Of a DNA stretch of 64,000 bases, positions 44,481 to 56,595 are shown in pieces. A model generated the notes under the pieces. That model saw nothing but the letters and a program-made list of their open reading frames with translations. It had not been told where the DNA came from and did not search any database. A program made the translations under genes and the position numbers. Source of the stretch: Clitoria ternatea (lineage: Eukaryota > Streptophyta > Magnoliopsida > Fabales > Fabaceae); contig CM075674.1 in assembly GCA_037962975.1 (NCBI GenBank), positions 84,088,501 through 84,152,500 on the forward strand, in the 5' to 3' direction. The first letter of the stretch is position 1; every line of letters starts with the position of its first letter.

Positions 44481-47120
44481 TGTCGCGACCAGGATCGCGG
44501 TGGGATAGCCGGCCCTTTAAAAATAACTAGTCAGATCGAGATCCTTTTGAAAAGAAAACAAACAAACAGGGGGTTTGAAATCCTTTCAAAAGAGAGCAGA
44601 CAACAGTAAAAACAAAGAAAACAGGGAGTCGTCACCAATATTTTTCAAAGGTAAAATACTGGAAAAACCTCTTTTAAAGCACTGGTCATAAAAGTGAAAT
44701 TCTAAGTTTGGGAGTCGAATTACAGGTGAGAAAGGTATTAGAACCTCACAATTGTCCGTTATAAAATGGTTACCTCAAATTCATAGCGCACATTATGAGT
44801 AACCCATAAATTATTTTAACTTCTTTAGAAAAGGAACAGACAAAACAGACATGGGAGTTTGAAATGAGATTAACAGGACATCTCGTCTAAATTAATGTTA
44901 AATCGAACTACTTGACTAAACAGTTACAGTAAAATACCAAACAGTGATAGCAAAGGACTAAACAGTGACAGTAAGAAACCAAACAGTAACGGTAAGAAAC
45001 CAATGATAACAGCGGAGGACCAAACAGTGACAATAGAAACCAAACAATAAAAGTAGAAGATTTAACAATGACAGTAGAAACTAAATAGTGACAGTAGAAA
45101 CCAAACAATGACAATGAGAAACCAAACAGTGACGGTAAGGATTAACAGGATGCCCCGTCCAAATTAACCTTAAATTGTAACACAAATTAGATATTAAAAC
45201 AAAGTTAAATAAAATGAGATAAAATAAGTTAATTAATCAAAACAAAAGATTAACAGGACGTCTCGTCCAAATTAACCCTTTCTTTTATCAGAAATGGTAT
45301 TATTGAATAAAATATATTCAAAACTTGAGATGATTAATAAGACGTCTCATCTAAATTAATCCCTCGCCATAAGAAATATCATTACCCAAAATACATTCAA
45401 AATATGATAAGATCAACAAGACGTCACGTCTAAATTAATCTCTTTATTAAAATATTGTTGTTATTATTGCTTATTGGAAAACATGATGAGATCAACAAGA
45501 CGTCTCGTCTAAATTAATCTCTTTTTTAAAAATATTATAATTTAATGAATAACAACCGATTGAAATTTTGAAAAGGATAACAAAACGTCTCGTCTAAATT
45601 AACCTTTTCATGATAAAATAAATTTTTAAAATTAAATAGTAAGAATTTATCGAGATTAGACAAAAATGCATAAAAATTATTAAAAGGAAAGTGGGCCCAA
45701 CAGGAATTAATCCCGCTCCTACGTATTCTCAAGCGTATTGAGAAATCTGGGTCATATAGTTCTAGGAAAATTGACTTTGAAATTATTTAAATTGTTTTTG
45801 ATCAATTTTGATTTTTAATAATGAAATAAAATTCATGAGGAAGGAGAAATACAAGGCGAAGAAGATCGTACATGCATAAATCTTTGAAGTCTTATAAAGC
45901 TGATATAGGCAAAAGTGGTTTTGCACGATATTGCTTATAAGATTTTGTTTAGAATATTTATTTTTATAAAAAAAGTGTTTAGGTTTTAATAGATTTTATA
46001 TTTAAGTTCATCACAAAATAGAAAAACTATTTATTTTTATTTTAGAAAGTATATTTTGATTTTAAGACTTTTATTTTCAGATTTGATACGAAAGATTTAT
46101 TATATCAAAAAGAGATATTTAACTTTTAATATTTTTATTTTTTAATTTTACATCATTAGAAGCTATTTACTTTATGATTCATAAAAGATTTATTTCTATT
46201 TTTATTCACTATTCCTATAAAGAAAGGGATATATTTTGATTTGTTTTATTTTTAACACAAATAAAAATTATTTATTACTTTTAATTAAAATTCCTAAAAA
46301 ACGATCAAAATAAATTTGGGTTTGCGTTTTATTGGCAAAAAGGAGGATTTTTTGTACCCTGGGCTCCAGCCTATGATGAAACACAAAGAGAAATAGAGCA
46401 AAACAAGCCATAAACGATGAGGGTTATTTTTGAATGATGAAAGGAGAGTTAGATAGGGGGCAGAGTGTGTAAAAGAGAAAGAGTGAAATCAAAAGTGAGG
46501 GAGAGATGAGACCGGCGGGAGAAATAAAAGGAACGACGGTCTCGGACGTGTGGAGGTCGCCGGTAACGGAGCGACCGAGCTCGGGGCGACGCACAGAGCC
46601 TGTCGGGGTAGCGTTGGGTTCCAACAGTGGTGGTTCCGATAACGTCTTTTCCTTTTCTTCACTTTTGTTATTATTTTTTTGATACTGTGTTTTTGGGTTG
46701 CTGTTGGCTCTCCCTTTTTTGTTGTTGGGTGTTGTTTGAGTGAAGAAGATGAAGATGGGATTGTTGTGGTTGTTAATAGTGATGAGAAGGATGAAGATGA
46801 GATGATGGGGTTCTCTGTTTTGGTTTTTTTTTATGAAGAGGATGAAGGGGATCCTGGAATGGTTTTGTGTTCTCTCTTTGTATTCATTTGATGATGGTGA
46901 TGAGTGTTGATTCCGATGACCCTCTGTTGGATTCCTTTTTCTTGAATTTTTAATGCATTCTCCCTTACTCCTCCCATACTCAGAGTGGAGTTATTGGAAA
47001 TGAGGTAGTGGCCAACAGAGCTGCTATGGGGAGACCAAGGAGAATAGGGATGGGTATTTTTTATTTTTATTAGAAGAAAAATAAAAAAATGGAAAATGGG
47101 ATAAAAGGATGGTGTTCACA
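44481..47120 (+). mobile_element. 2.6-kb solo LTR (Ogre-like start)
   Basis: Starts TGTCGCGACCAGGATCGCGG, ends GGTGTTCACA, flanked by TCATT (44,476-44,480 and 47,121-47,125). Removing it and one TCATT restores the sequence of copy A at about 27,730-27,745, so both ends are firm. The TGTCGCGACC...GGGAGTCGTCACC opening resembles Ogre-type Tat LTRs (recalled). Inside are a 25-bp minisatellite (44,905-45,130), GACGTCTCGTC repeats, and a GC-richer part (46,490-46,650). No credible gene. Confidence 0.8.
44865..45610 (+). repeat. GACGTCTCGTC tandem steps
   Basis: Seven steps GATTAACAGGACGTCTCGTC + CAAATTAA at about 44,868, 45,136, 45,248, 45,330, 45,410, 45,491 and 45,578; spacing mostly 80-110 bp. 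Between the first two is a run of ACAGTGACAGTAGAAACCAA units. Same core at 22,578 (minus) and 54,350 (plus). Confidence 0.75.
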
Positions 47121-47700
47121 TCATTGAGTCACTAGGGTAAATAATAATAATCCATGTGCACAGGGCCGCCCTTCCACTAGGCCTCCTTGTGGAACCCCTA
47201 GCATTCTAGACCAAGAAGCAACTATGGCATGTCTTCCAACATCAATATCTCGAGTACTTAATAACCACTAACTCTTAGGGTCTTACTCACACTCAGCATC
47301 ATTAATCCATGGCGGATTTCTAAGTTCACACTCAGTGGTTAATAACACACAATCATCAATCAATTCACATTCGTTACAAGATAATAATTAATACGGCATC
47401 ATCAAGCTCATCAATACATTTCACTTGGTGTGCATAGGGTTCAATACCTAATTCAAAATCAACATAATCTATCAATCAATTCATGGTGGTCAAACAATGG
47501 TTCATTCATACATAAACTCATATCAATTAACTATATAATTTATAACTTCATCAATGCCACTATATCATCATATATGTATATATACAAATATAGCACACCA
47601 CATATATTCTAAATGCATTCAATTACATATTTACCAGCATAAATCAACCATCAACAATCCACATATTCAAACACGGGAAAACATATCCCATTTAAGGAAT
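47121..47700 (+). repeat. repeat copy B, last part
   Basis: Follows 27,736-28,330 of copy A (CTCCTTGTGGAACCCCTA, GGTGTGCATAGGGTTCAATA). It ends before the copia remnant. Confidence 0.75.
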
Positions 47701-47763
47701 TATTAATGATTTTGGTACCCATATTCTTTTGGGTCCTAGATTGTTAGTGAATTTTTCATTCCT

Positions 47764-49448
47764 TCATTTTCTTTTCCTGCATTCATTTATAGAGTGACCA
47801 TGATTTTTGTAATAATTACATTTAATAATCCTTTGTCTTTCTGGAACAAATGTAGGAGCTGAGGGATTCTTAGAAGTTTTTAATTTTGAAACATTTTTCT
47901 TTTTCACATAACCTAGACCAAGACCTTTTTGATTTCCTTTAGATGTTCCTAATAAGGCATTCATGTTTTTAGTGCTAGTAACAAATTTGCCTAGATCAGA
48001 GGTAAGAGAGTTGACAAGATTTTTTAATTTAATAATTTCTTTATCTTGAGAGTTACAGTAATTCTTAGAGTTTTCAAAATCTATTTTCAAAGAAATGTTT
48101 TCTTTTCTAATTTTACTTAATTCTTCAAGATTCATTTCCTTTTCTGTTAAAGTATTTGTATTGTGCTTTTCTTCTTGTAATAAAGAAATTTGATTTTCAA
48201 AATCAGTGATCATATCAACATGCTTCAGTTTCAGTTTCTTGAAACTTTTTAATAGTTTAGAAAAATCATTAAATAACAAGTTATAATTTTGTTTAAGTTT
48301 TGAGTAACTTACTTCTTCATAGTCTGAGTCGCTGAAGCTGTTATCTGAGTCTGTTTCCTTGCTTGCCATGAGACAAATTTGAGCTGACTCATTTTCTTCA
48401 TCAGACTCTTCTAAGCTGGATGATCCTTCATCATCCCAAGTGATCAGACCTTTTTGTTTCTTTGGAAACTTCCTTCTTTCCCTTCTGTCCTTTTTATCTT
48501 TGTTTAGAAGATGACACTCTGCTTTTATGTGTCCTGACTTTCTGCAATTAAAACATTCTAAGATAGATTTGTCAGTTTTAAAATTAAATTGACTTTTACC
48601 TTTGTAGTCTTTCTTTTGGAATATTTATGGTCTGAACTTCTTCTTTCTTAGTAACTTATGAAATCTTTTAGCTACAAGAGCCAATTCTTCATCAGTGTTA
48701 TCATCTGATCCATGAGTGTCTGGTTCAGAATTAGATGATTCTTTTACTTTCAGACCCTTGCCTTTTCTTATTTTGTCAGACTTCAAGGCAATGCTCTTGG
48801 TGGAAGTAGATGTGTTGGTTTCTTTCTATTTTAGGTTTAGCTTATGAACCCTAAGAACTCCAAGTAATTCATTCTAGAGTGGAGCATTTTGCATCAAATC
48901 TTTTAGGCAAGCATCCAAGAAGCTTGATGTTTATGTCTTCTATAAAGGGAGTAGTTCTAAGATTTTTTAAGCCATTCAGTAGGGTTTGGAATCTTCCAAA
49001 CATTTGATCTATTGACTCATGTTCCTCCATTTTGAAGTTGTCATATTGTTTATTTAACAATATCTTCTTGGATCTCTTGACATTTGACGTTCCTTCGTAG
49101 TTGCGTTGAAGAGCGTCCCAGAGTTCTTTAGCTATTTTATAGCTGAATTCCTTGTTGTATTTAGACTTACTGAGAGCGCGTGTGAAAAGAAATTTGGCTT
49201 TGACATGGATCTCTATTTTTTTTAATTTCATCAGAACTCCATTCGCTTTCTGCTTTAGGTTGTCCTTCACCATTTATAGGAGAGCCATAATCACCATTCA
49301 TGATGACCGCCCAAAGATTATATTAAGTGGATTTTATGAACATTTTCATCTTGTTCTTCCCGTATGGATAATCTTCCCCAAAGAAAGATGGGGGTCTATT
49401 GATGGAGGATCCTTCTGTGATCAATTAATTACTTTGAGAAGCTGCCAT
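47764..49448 (-). pseudogene. gag: copia SIRE-type gag, broken
   Basis: Minus strand from an ATG near 49,448. The N-terminus has a SINRPPSFFGEDY step and two stop codons; 49273-48869 (134 codons) is a copia gag core (UBN2/Retrotran_gag type) with LWDALQRNYEG and ESIDQMFGRFQTLLNGL. Next a CFNCRKSGHIKAEC zinc knuckle (about 48,510-48,556), then 48369-47764 (201 codons) with an acidic start, a coiled coil, and a second knuckle-like CNYYKNHGHSINEC whose second Cys is Tyr. Domain order is that of SIRE-lineage gag. Protease, integrase and RT are missing beyond 47,764. Confidence 0.75.
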
Positions 49449-49495
49449 AGATCTTGATCCTTTTCACTTGAGGAAGCGATCAACCCAAAGGACAA

Positions 49496-49507
49496 GCTCT
49501 GATACCA
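49496..49507 (-). promoter_or_regulatory. primer-binding site of the copia remnant
   Basis: TGGTATCAGAGC on the minus strand, five bases after the proposed LTR end. Complementary to initiator tRNA-Met, the usual primer for copia elements. Confidence 0.8.
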
Positions 49508-49512
49508 ATTAA

Positions 49513-50434
49513 TGATTCAGAGTCAAACTTAGAAGGGGGGGGTTTAATAAGTCTTAGACTTTTTTTCACCAAAACTTTAAATCAAATAAAATTTACAAGT
49601 AATCAAACAAGTAATGAACGAGAAGGATAAACACACAGAGTTTATATTGGTTCACTTCCAACACAGAAGCTACGTCCAGTCTCTTCAAACTTGAATGATT
49701 TCCACTATTATAAGAATCTCCTTTACAATATCAGCACCAGACCTATGCTACAAGTATTCTTGACACTAGCAACTTCTGACTTATCTCAAGTATTCTTTCC
49801 ACAAGCCACTCCTGGCTTAACCCAAGTATTCTTTCGAAAGCCTCTTCAGGCCAAAGTGTTTCCCAATATACAAACTTATTCTGGTAACACATCATAATTA
49901 CACAAATAGCAAGAATAAAATTGTTTTTAGAATTTAGTGTACAGATAATAGACAATTTTGAGATCAAACACAAGACCTGAGTCTGCTAGAAGCAGAGCTT
50001 AGAAAGTAATGAGGGTCTTTGTTTTTACAAGAAAATGAACTAGAATGAGATTGAAAGATAACTTTGAAGAGTTTTCTTCTGAGATTTTCTCTTGTGTGAT
50101 TTTCTTGTATCATCAAAGTTCAAACTTCCTTGATATTTATAGTTGCTTGGAAGATATAACTGTTATTGCTTCTTGAAAGTAGATATAGACGTTAGAAATC
50201 CTTTGAAGGTATTTTGCCTTAAGCTTCTTGAGATCAGACCTTGAAGTTAAATTCAAGCTTGAGAGAGAGGTCTGAATCATATTTTAGTATTTTCACGAGA
50301 ATGGTTTCTTATGCATTCCTATGCATAAAACTATTTGTGGACTAATTCTTGATTGAGCGAGAGGTTGCTTTCAGAGATGTCCTGATGAGATTTCTGACTT
50401 GTGATCAGAGTTCGTAGGGGTAGGTACGCTAACA
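49513..50434 (-). repeat. LTR of the copia remnant
   Basis: About 922 bp: TGTTAGCGTACC start at 50,434, GAATCA end at 49,513. TATAAATA at 50,141-50,134. The last 200 bases resemble the end of the solo LTR at 43,090-43,329. Start chosen by analogy to TGTTAG LTRs; no target duplication seen. Confidence 0.65.
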
Positions 50435-50905
50435 ATTGCAGCTTATGTTGATTTTGTTCTTTTTGTTATTTGATGATAAGCACGCAAATATGCTATGATC
50501 ATTTCTCCCGAAACATCACCAAAATAGAATTTTTGAATGTTGAAGGAGAGTTCTTTAATCAAGATGCTTCTATTAAACTTTTAGAACGCATTCGCTCCCC
50601 CTTTGTTTCTATAATCTAATCTTCGTATCCTGAATTATTCTATCAGACTTTTAGAACACATTCGCTCCCCCTTTGTTTCTATAATCTAATCTTTGTATCC
50701 TGAAATTACTTATGTACCCAAAAAAATGTTATAAGTAGTTTCGACTTTATTCCTTTGGCAAAAATACTTGATGAACGATATTAACAAATTCAGGAATCTT
50801 GAACTCTCGGGTCTGGTCTGACAAGACTTAAAACTTATAGTTTCGTCCAGACTTTTTCTCAACACTAAAATTTCTACTATAGTCACCCCTCTTCCCAGGT
50901 TCTCA
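50435..50905 (-). other. copia 3'-internal-like sequence next to the LTR
   Basis: On the minus strand two copies, 67 bp apart, of CAAAGGGGGAGCGAATG occur, and a TTATCATCAAATAACAAAAAG step lies just before the LTR start. SIRE-type elements have AAGGGGGAG-type tracts upstream of the 3' LTR. So internal DNA lies on both sides of this LTR. Confidence 0.45.
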
Positions 50906-50941
50906 GTTTTGGTTCAAAACAATAAAGAAACATTAAAACTA

Positions 50942-51006
<65 letters not shown>
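50942..51006 (+). repeat. GAT trinucleotide microsatellite
   Basis: About 21 uninterrupted GAT units. Not in a coding frame of note. Confidence 0.95.
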
Positions 51007-51007
<1 letters not shown>

Positions 51008-52668
51008 GGAAAACATATATGTGTGATACCAAAAAAAATCTATTATAATTTTTTTTAAAAGATGTTCATAGCAGTGAAAAAGAACAACGTAACATGGACA
51101 TGTCCACCTGAAAAACCCATAACTCGTTGAAACCTAAACCTGCACATCCATTGCGGTTAATGGTTTGTTATGGTTTTCTTTTCCCCTTCGTCGGGTTTGG
51201 GTTATTGGCCTTGAATGCGACCGAAGTCGATTATTAAGCAAGTTAAGACTTTCTTTTTTAAGACCTAAATAATAAACGAGTTTGTTCATACTCAACCCTA
51301 AAAAACTTACTAATTATATCGGTCGATTCAAATTAAATTGAAGTGTCCAAATTAACTATATAGATAATCATCACTTTATTATTTTAGATATCTTCACTCA
51401 AATAAACATTTTTTAAGAAGGTGTATTTTTTGTTGGTTTGAGATATCGGGTGGGTTTTTTTTAAAAATAAAAAAAGTATTTTTTTAAACTATAAAAGTAG
51501 AAGCTGAGAAAGTTAAAAACAACTCATTTGAATATGCTACTTTGAACAATAAATCTAAATAAGTTATTGAAAAAATTGAAATAAGAAATCGACTTATTTT
51601 TAAAGTCTTTTATAATAGTAGTCAAATATACCAATTTATTTTAATAATCCCTTTTTATAAAAATCACTTATTAATAAATTATTTATTAAAAATCACTTAT
51701 TAATACCATTAGCCTATCTTAAAAGAATAGCATTCGGCCGACACCATTTGGTTTTGGTGTTGCATCAATGCATATTTATTTTGGCAGGTTGGTATATTTA
51801 TTGACTTATGCTTTTTGGATGGACAGATAGTAGTTGTACAAATTTAATGGTGAATACTGAACCTACTTCAAAAAGAAAAATGGTTAGTGCATATCATTAG
51901 TTTAAAACAATTTTTTAAAGGTGTGATCAACTCTAAGAAATTAAAAAATAAAAATCATTTAAAATAATGTTAAATCAAAATTAGTGAATTAAATTATATT
52001 AACTTTAATCGTTTTGAACATGCCTCTTCTAAAAATAAAAATGATCTCTGAGCTTTTTCCTTGATTCAAGAAAGAGTATGATTCAAAAAAGTGAACAGTT
52101 TCATTTCATTTTGTTCATTTATATTTAAGATGTTTTGTTTTGATTTTTTATTTAATTTTTAATTTCATTTTATTCATTTGTCTTTAAATATTTTCTTTTT
52201 GTCTTCTACATGTTACAATAAGGTTCATAGTAACTATTTTCGAATAACTTATTAAAATTGGATCAATGCGTGAGGATTTAAGTAGTTAACTTAAGGTCTT
52301 AAATTCACGACTCTGGAAATGCTTAACATCTAAGTGACATTAACAAGATCAAATATATAGGAAAATGTTAACAATACCTTAAAATATTAGTTGAGGAACT
52401 AAAAATTAAAAAAAAAATTAAAAAATTATTAATATTTCATCCATCTTGATTTCTAAACAATAAATATAATTTTTTTTATTTTTTTGACATTTTAAACATT
52501 ACTTAAAGAATATTTATTAACATAACCCAAATACTAGTTATGTAGCATGCATCCAATTAAGATTTAAAAAACAATAACAAGGTTCAATTTGATTTTTGAA
52601 TGTTTTAAGTATTTAAATCAATTATTTTATATCCTATGTTCAAATTACCCTTTTCTTATATCCTATCT
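51007..52668. other. gene-free AT-rich interval
   Basis: Low-complexity A/T-rich DNA. A short GC-richer patch (51,150-51,220) contains no open frame. No repeat family recognised. Confidence 0.5.
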
Positions 52669-53385
52669 AGGGTGTTCATCAACCGATTCGGACCGCGAAA
52701 AACCGCTCAACCGATCCAAAGAAAACCGAAACCGATTAAACCGAAAACCGAAAAAACCGAAACCGCAAAAAAACCACATTTCATATGCGGTTCGGATCGG
52801 TTTTCGGTTCCACCTATGAGAACCGAACCGAACCGATCCGCGGGTTTTATGTTTTAATGTTTTTATTTCATTTAGTCACAACCTCTTTCACTTATTGTTT
52901 TATTAGTTTGTTTAATTTGGTCTCTATATTTTATTTTGTAATTTTGTTTAAAGTGTATGATAACACTTATTTTTTAAAAATTTGTCCGAGTTAGAGGAAG
53001 AACAAGAAGACTAAAATCTTGACTCAAGACTTTTAATATTTCTATTGTTTTACATTGAATCTTATTTAAATAGTACTTTATTTGTTTTATGTTTAAATTT
53101 AAATTGTTAAAAACTTGTCGGATTTTGCTTATTAATGATTCTTCCATAGTTGTTAAAAACTTAAAATATTCTTTGCATTATTATAATTATAATATTCATT
53201 TGATTTTATAAAAAATATAAAATGAGGAAATAACCGTATAAACTGATCCAATCCGAACCGCATTTGATCGGATCGGATGGTGCCATTCATTTCAACTGAA
53301 CCAAACCGAACCGCAATTTAATAAAGTGATCGGATCGGATGATATTTTGTCATAAAACCGAACCGATCCGGGCCGCGAACACCCT
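52669..53385. mobile_element. hAT-like MITE with CCGAACCG subterminal repeats
   Basis: 717 bp. Ends AGGGTGTTC and GAACACCCT. Subterminal parts are packed with AACCGAACCGATCC-type steps and their complement; the middle is plain AT-rich DNA. TCCTATCT on the left and TCCTACCT three bases beyond the right end could be an 8-bp target duplication with one mismatch. This pattern is common in non-autonomous plant hAT elements. No transposase. Confidence 0.65.
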
Positions 53386-54033
53386 TAATCCTACCTACTT
53401 TACCTTCAAGTTCCCAATGAGGGAAAGGTTCATCGTGTATATTAAGGAAGAAAAAATAAGAATAAAAATATTTAAAAATATTATTAACACTCTCTCATCA
53501 TAATTTTCAAATAATCTTTGTATAATTTCGAATAGAATATTACCACTTTTACTTACTCAAAGAATGTCCTTACTCAAAGTTACTCATTAAATAGTCTTAA
53601 ATAATATAATTTTATCATTTAACTTTTAATTTATCTTCATACTTTTTATTACTATTATTTCTTATTCTTCTCTCTTTACTTACTTAAATAGTAAAGAAAT
53701 AATTAAAAATAATAAATATTTTCATGAATTTCTAAAATTATAAATAAAATATATGTTTTTTAAAAAAGTTACACCAAATAAAAGAATAGAGTATTGATTA
53801 ATAAGATAAAAATAAACAAAGTGATAAGATAGGATAGCCTAAAAATCCGAAAGAAAAAATCATGGATATGTTTTTTTATTAGATTGGGGCCTACTAGTGT
53901 TGAGAACTAGATTTTTCCCCGCTGATGATATACCATCTCATGCTTTCCACGAGGTACTTAAAGATAATGTCAATTATACGGATCAGGAGGATAGGATCAG
54001 GTTGTTCGGTTCTGAAAAATGTTTTTTCATTTT
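53386..54033. other. gene-free AT-rich interval
   Basis: Nothing recognised. Low-complexity A/T runs; a slightly richer patch at 53,890-54,000. Confidence 0.5.
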
Positions 54034-56173
54034 TGTCGTGACTCGATGGTAGTAAAAAGACTTATCGTAAAAAGAAAATGAAAAAAAGTTTTGAAATTCT
54101 TTTAAAAAATAGAGTTCACCAATATTTTTTTAAGAGAAAAATATTAAAAAATCTTTGTTAATATACTGATCATAAAAAAATTTCAAGTTTAGGAGTTGAA
54201 TTACAAGTGAGGAAGACAATAATATCTCACACTGCCCGTTATAAAACGGTTACCTCAATTTGATCATATGTATTTTACGTAACCCAGAAATTAATTTAAC
54301 CTCTAAGAAATGAAATAAACGACATGGACAAGGAAAAAATTGAAATAAGGTTAATAGGATGTCTCGTTCAAATTAATCTTAAATTGAATAGCTTAAATAA
54401 ATAATAACAATAGTAATTAAAAATAACATAAAAAATTAACAGTACGTCTTATCCAAATTAATCTTAATTTGAACATAATAATAAATAAATAAATAAATAA
54501 AAATTAAGAAAGTTAAAATAAAATAAAGTAAAGTAAAATAAGATAAGATAGATAAAATAAAATAAAGGATTAATAGGACGTCGCATCCAAATTAATCTTT
54601 TTTTATAAGAAATATAATTAATTAACAAATGAAAAAGAGATTGAAAATATGGGAGGTTAACAATACGTCTCATCTAAATTAAATAATAATAATGTTGTTT
54701 CTAAATTAAATAATAATAATGTAAAATTGATTGAAATAAAGCAAAGACAAAGACACACGAAAATTATTAAAGGAAAACAGGCCCGACATGAATTATTCTT
54801 ACCCCTACGTGTTCCCAAGTACGTCGGGAAATCAGGGCTAGTAGTTCTTGATTGAAAATGAAATTTAAAAATTGATTTTTTTAGGTTTTGAACTATTTTT
54901 AGGTTTTGGAATAAAATAAGGTTGAAACTTTGATTTTTGTTTAAGGAAAATGTTTGCTTTTTTTTTAAAGAAAGGAGACTTCATTGTATTTTTGAGAATT
55001 TTAATAAAAAAAGTTATTTTATGCGAGAGGAGAATACAAGATAGAATATTCCGCACATGTATCACCACTTTTTGATCTTATAATACCGGTGTATACAAAG
55101 TGTTTGTACGACACCGTCATAAGATCATTGAATGATTTATTTAATGAAAATGATAATTTTAATTCTAAGGAAAGAATATGAATTTTAGGATTAAATTAGA
55201 AATATATTTTTAGTTTTTAGTTTATTCAACAAAGAAAATAAATTAACACACCTACAAGAAGGTCAAGTATAAAAAAAAGTAAAATAAAATGAAATAAAGG
55301 AAGAAGTTAAACTAAATTTAAAAATAAATAAATAAAAATAAATAATAACTCGTCAACAACATTAAAAGGAAAACTATAACAATGATCAAAAGGAACATAA
55401 ATAAGAAGGTAGAAGAAAAAGAAAAAGAAAAAGAAGAACTTAAAATAAAGAAAATCAAAAGGAAAAAACATAAATAAGAAGGTAGAAGAAAAAGAAAAAG
55501 AATAGAAAAAGAAAAGAAGAACTTAAAATAAAATAAAAAAGAAGTAGGGGGAGCTAGGTTTTCAACCTGCTCCTTTTAACACAACCTACATGATCTAGTT
55601 TAATAAAAAAATCGTAAAAGGAAAGAGAACTAAGATTTAAACCCTTCCCTCCTATTAACTAAGATGCATGCTTACCAATTGAGCCATTATAGCCTTATTA
55701 ATGAGTTACAAGTGCCAAAACCCATAAACGAACTATTTCGCTTTTGCCAAAAAAAAAGATAAGGGCCTCATCACAAAGGCTAATAACCAAGACCTTTTTA
55801 ACCTAGATTTTAAATCTAGGAATAGAGAAATGAATGATGGAGTGTGGTGAAAAAGAGGAAAAATGAAAGGAACAGAGAGAAAAAAAGAATGAAGAGAAAA
55901 AGGAAGAAAGGGAAAGAGAGAAAACCCAAAGGGAGGAGGACAGCACAGAGGTGGCGGTGGCCTGTGGCGACGGTGATGCAGGGGTAGAGTCGCGGCGGCA
56001 GCGAGCAGAACGATGGTTGGTTCGGTGGCAGTCACGAGTGAGGACAGCAGCGATGAGAGCCGAGGTGGTGCGGGAAATGCGTCTTCTTCTTCATTTTTTC
56101 TTCTACTTTTGCTGTTTTTGGTGGTGGTTAACGTTGAAGTGGTGATAAAGAAGATGGGTTTTGGGTGATTCTA
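54034..56173 (+). repeat. second LTR of the 44.5-kb type, diverged
   Basis: Starts TGTCGTGACTCG and follows the solo LTR at 44,481 in order: a GTTCACCAATATTTTT step, CCCGTTATAAAACGGTTACCTC, the GTCTCGTTCAAATTAATC steps (54,357, 54,444, 54,577, 54,665), and CCTACGTGTTCCCAAG. The right end near 56,173 (GGTGATTCTA) is a guess; no clear duplication. Many indels, so an old copy. Confidence 0.55.
55634..55705 (-). repeat. tRNA-derived SINE-like head
   Basis: On the minus strand TGGCTCAATTGGTAAG (55,686-55,671) fits a pol III A box, and GGGTTTAAATC (55,644-55,634) a weakened B box, about 27 nt apart. The segment resembles a decayed tRNA. No tail or target duplication was found. Confidence 0.35.
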
Positions 56174-56595
56174 TTTTTTCGAATATTAATGAAACATCCT
56201 TACTTTAAAGAACCATAAAAAGACCCAAGAAAAATTTTCCGATTTGATTCAACCCCAAATTGGTTGTTCGGACCCATCCGGAGGTACCCAAACCCCACAG
56301 AACGCATTATGACCTTATCATTTACTCAATTCTGCATATAACTCAGTATGAAACTTCATTTTTATATCTTTCTCATTCATACATATCAATAGTTCGTGCC
56401 CATCATATTCATACTACGCATCAATCTCATAAACACAGTTCCTGAGCATATCAAGTATCACCTGTATATATGGTGGGACCATCCATGGTCACCACAACCA
56501 TCATCATCATCAATATCTATGTCATCATCACACCATCATATACATATCCAAAATAAATCTAGGCTTCCAGTTGAAGCCGTCGGCTACTTAGGATC
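56174..56595. other. gene-free interval
   Basis: Short low-complexity frames only; CAT-rich stretch at 56,495-56,540. Confidence 0.5.

Noticed and set aside
46424..46891. Short frames on both strands, one Asp/Glu/Val-rich
   Set aside because: They are within a solo LTR whose ends are proven; composition follows GATGAAGA-type low-complexity DNA.
49496..49507. Part of a tRNA-Met gene
   Set aside because: Only the 3'-end complement is present and it sits directly after an LTR end, so it is a primer-binding site; the same applies at 1366-1378.
55733..56035. 100-codon minus-strand frame rich in Pro, His and Phe
   Set aside because: It is the complement of purine-rich AGAGAAAAAG DNA in a diverged LTR, with no domain and no match in the sister LTR.
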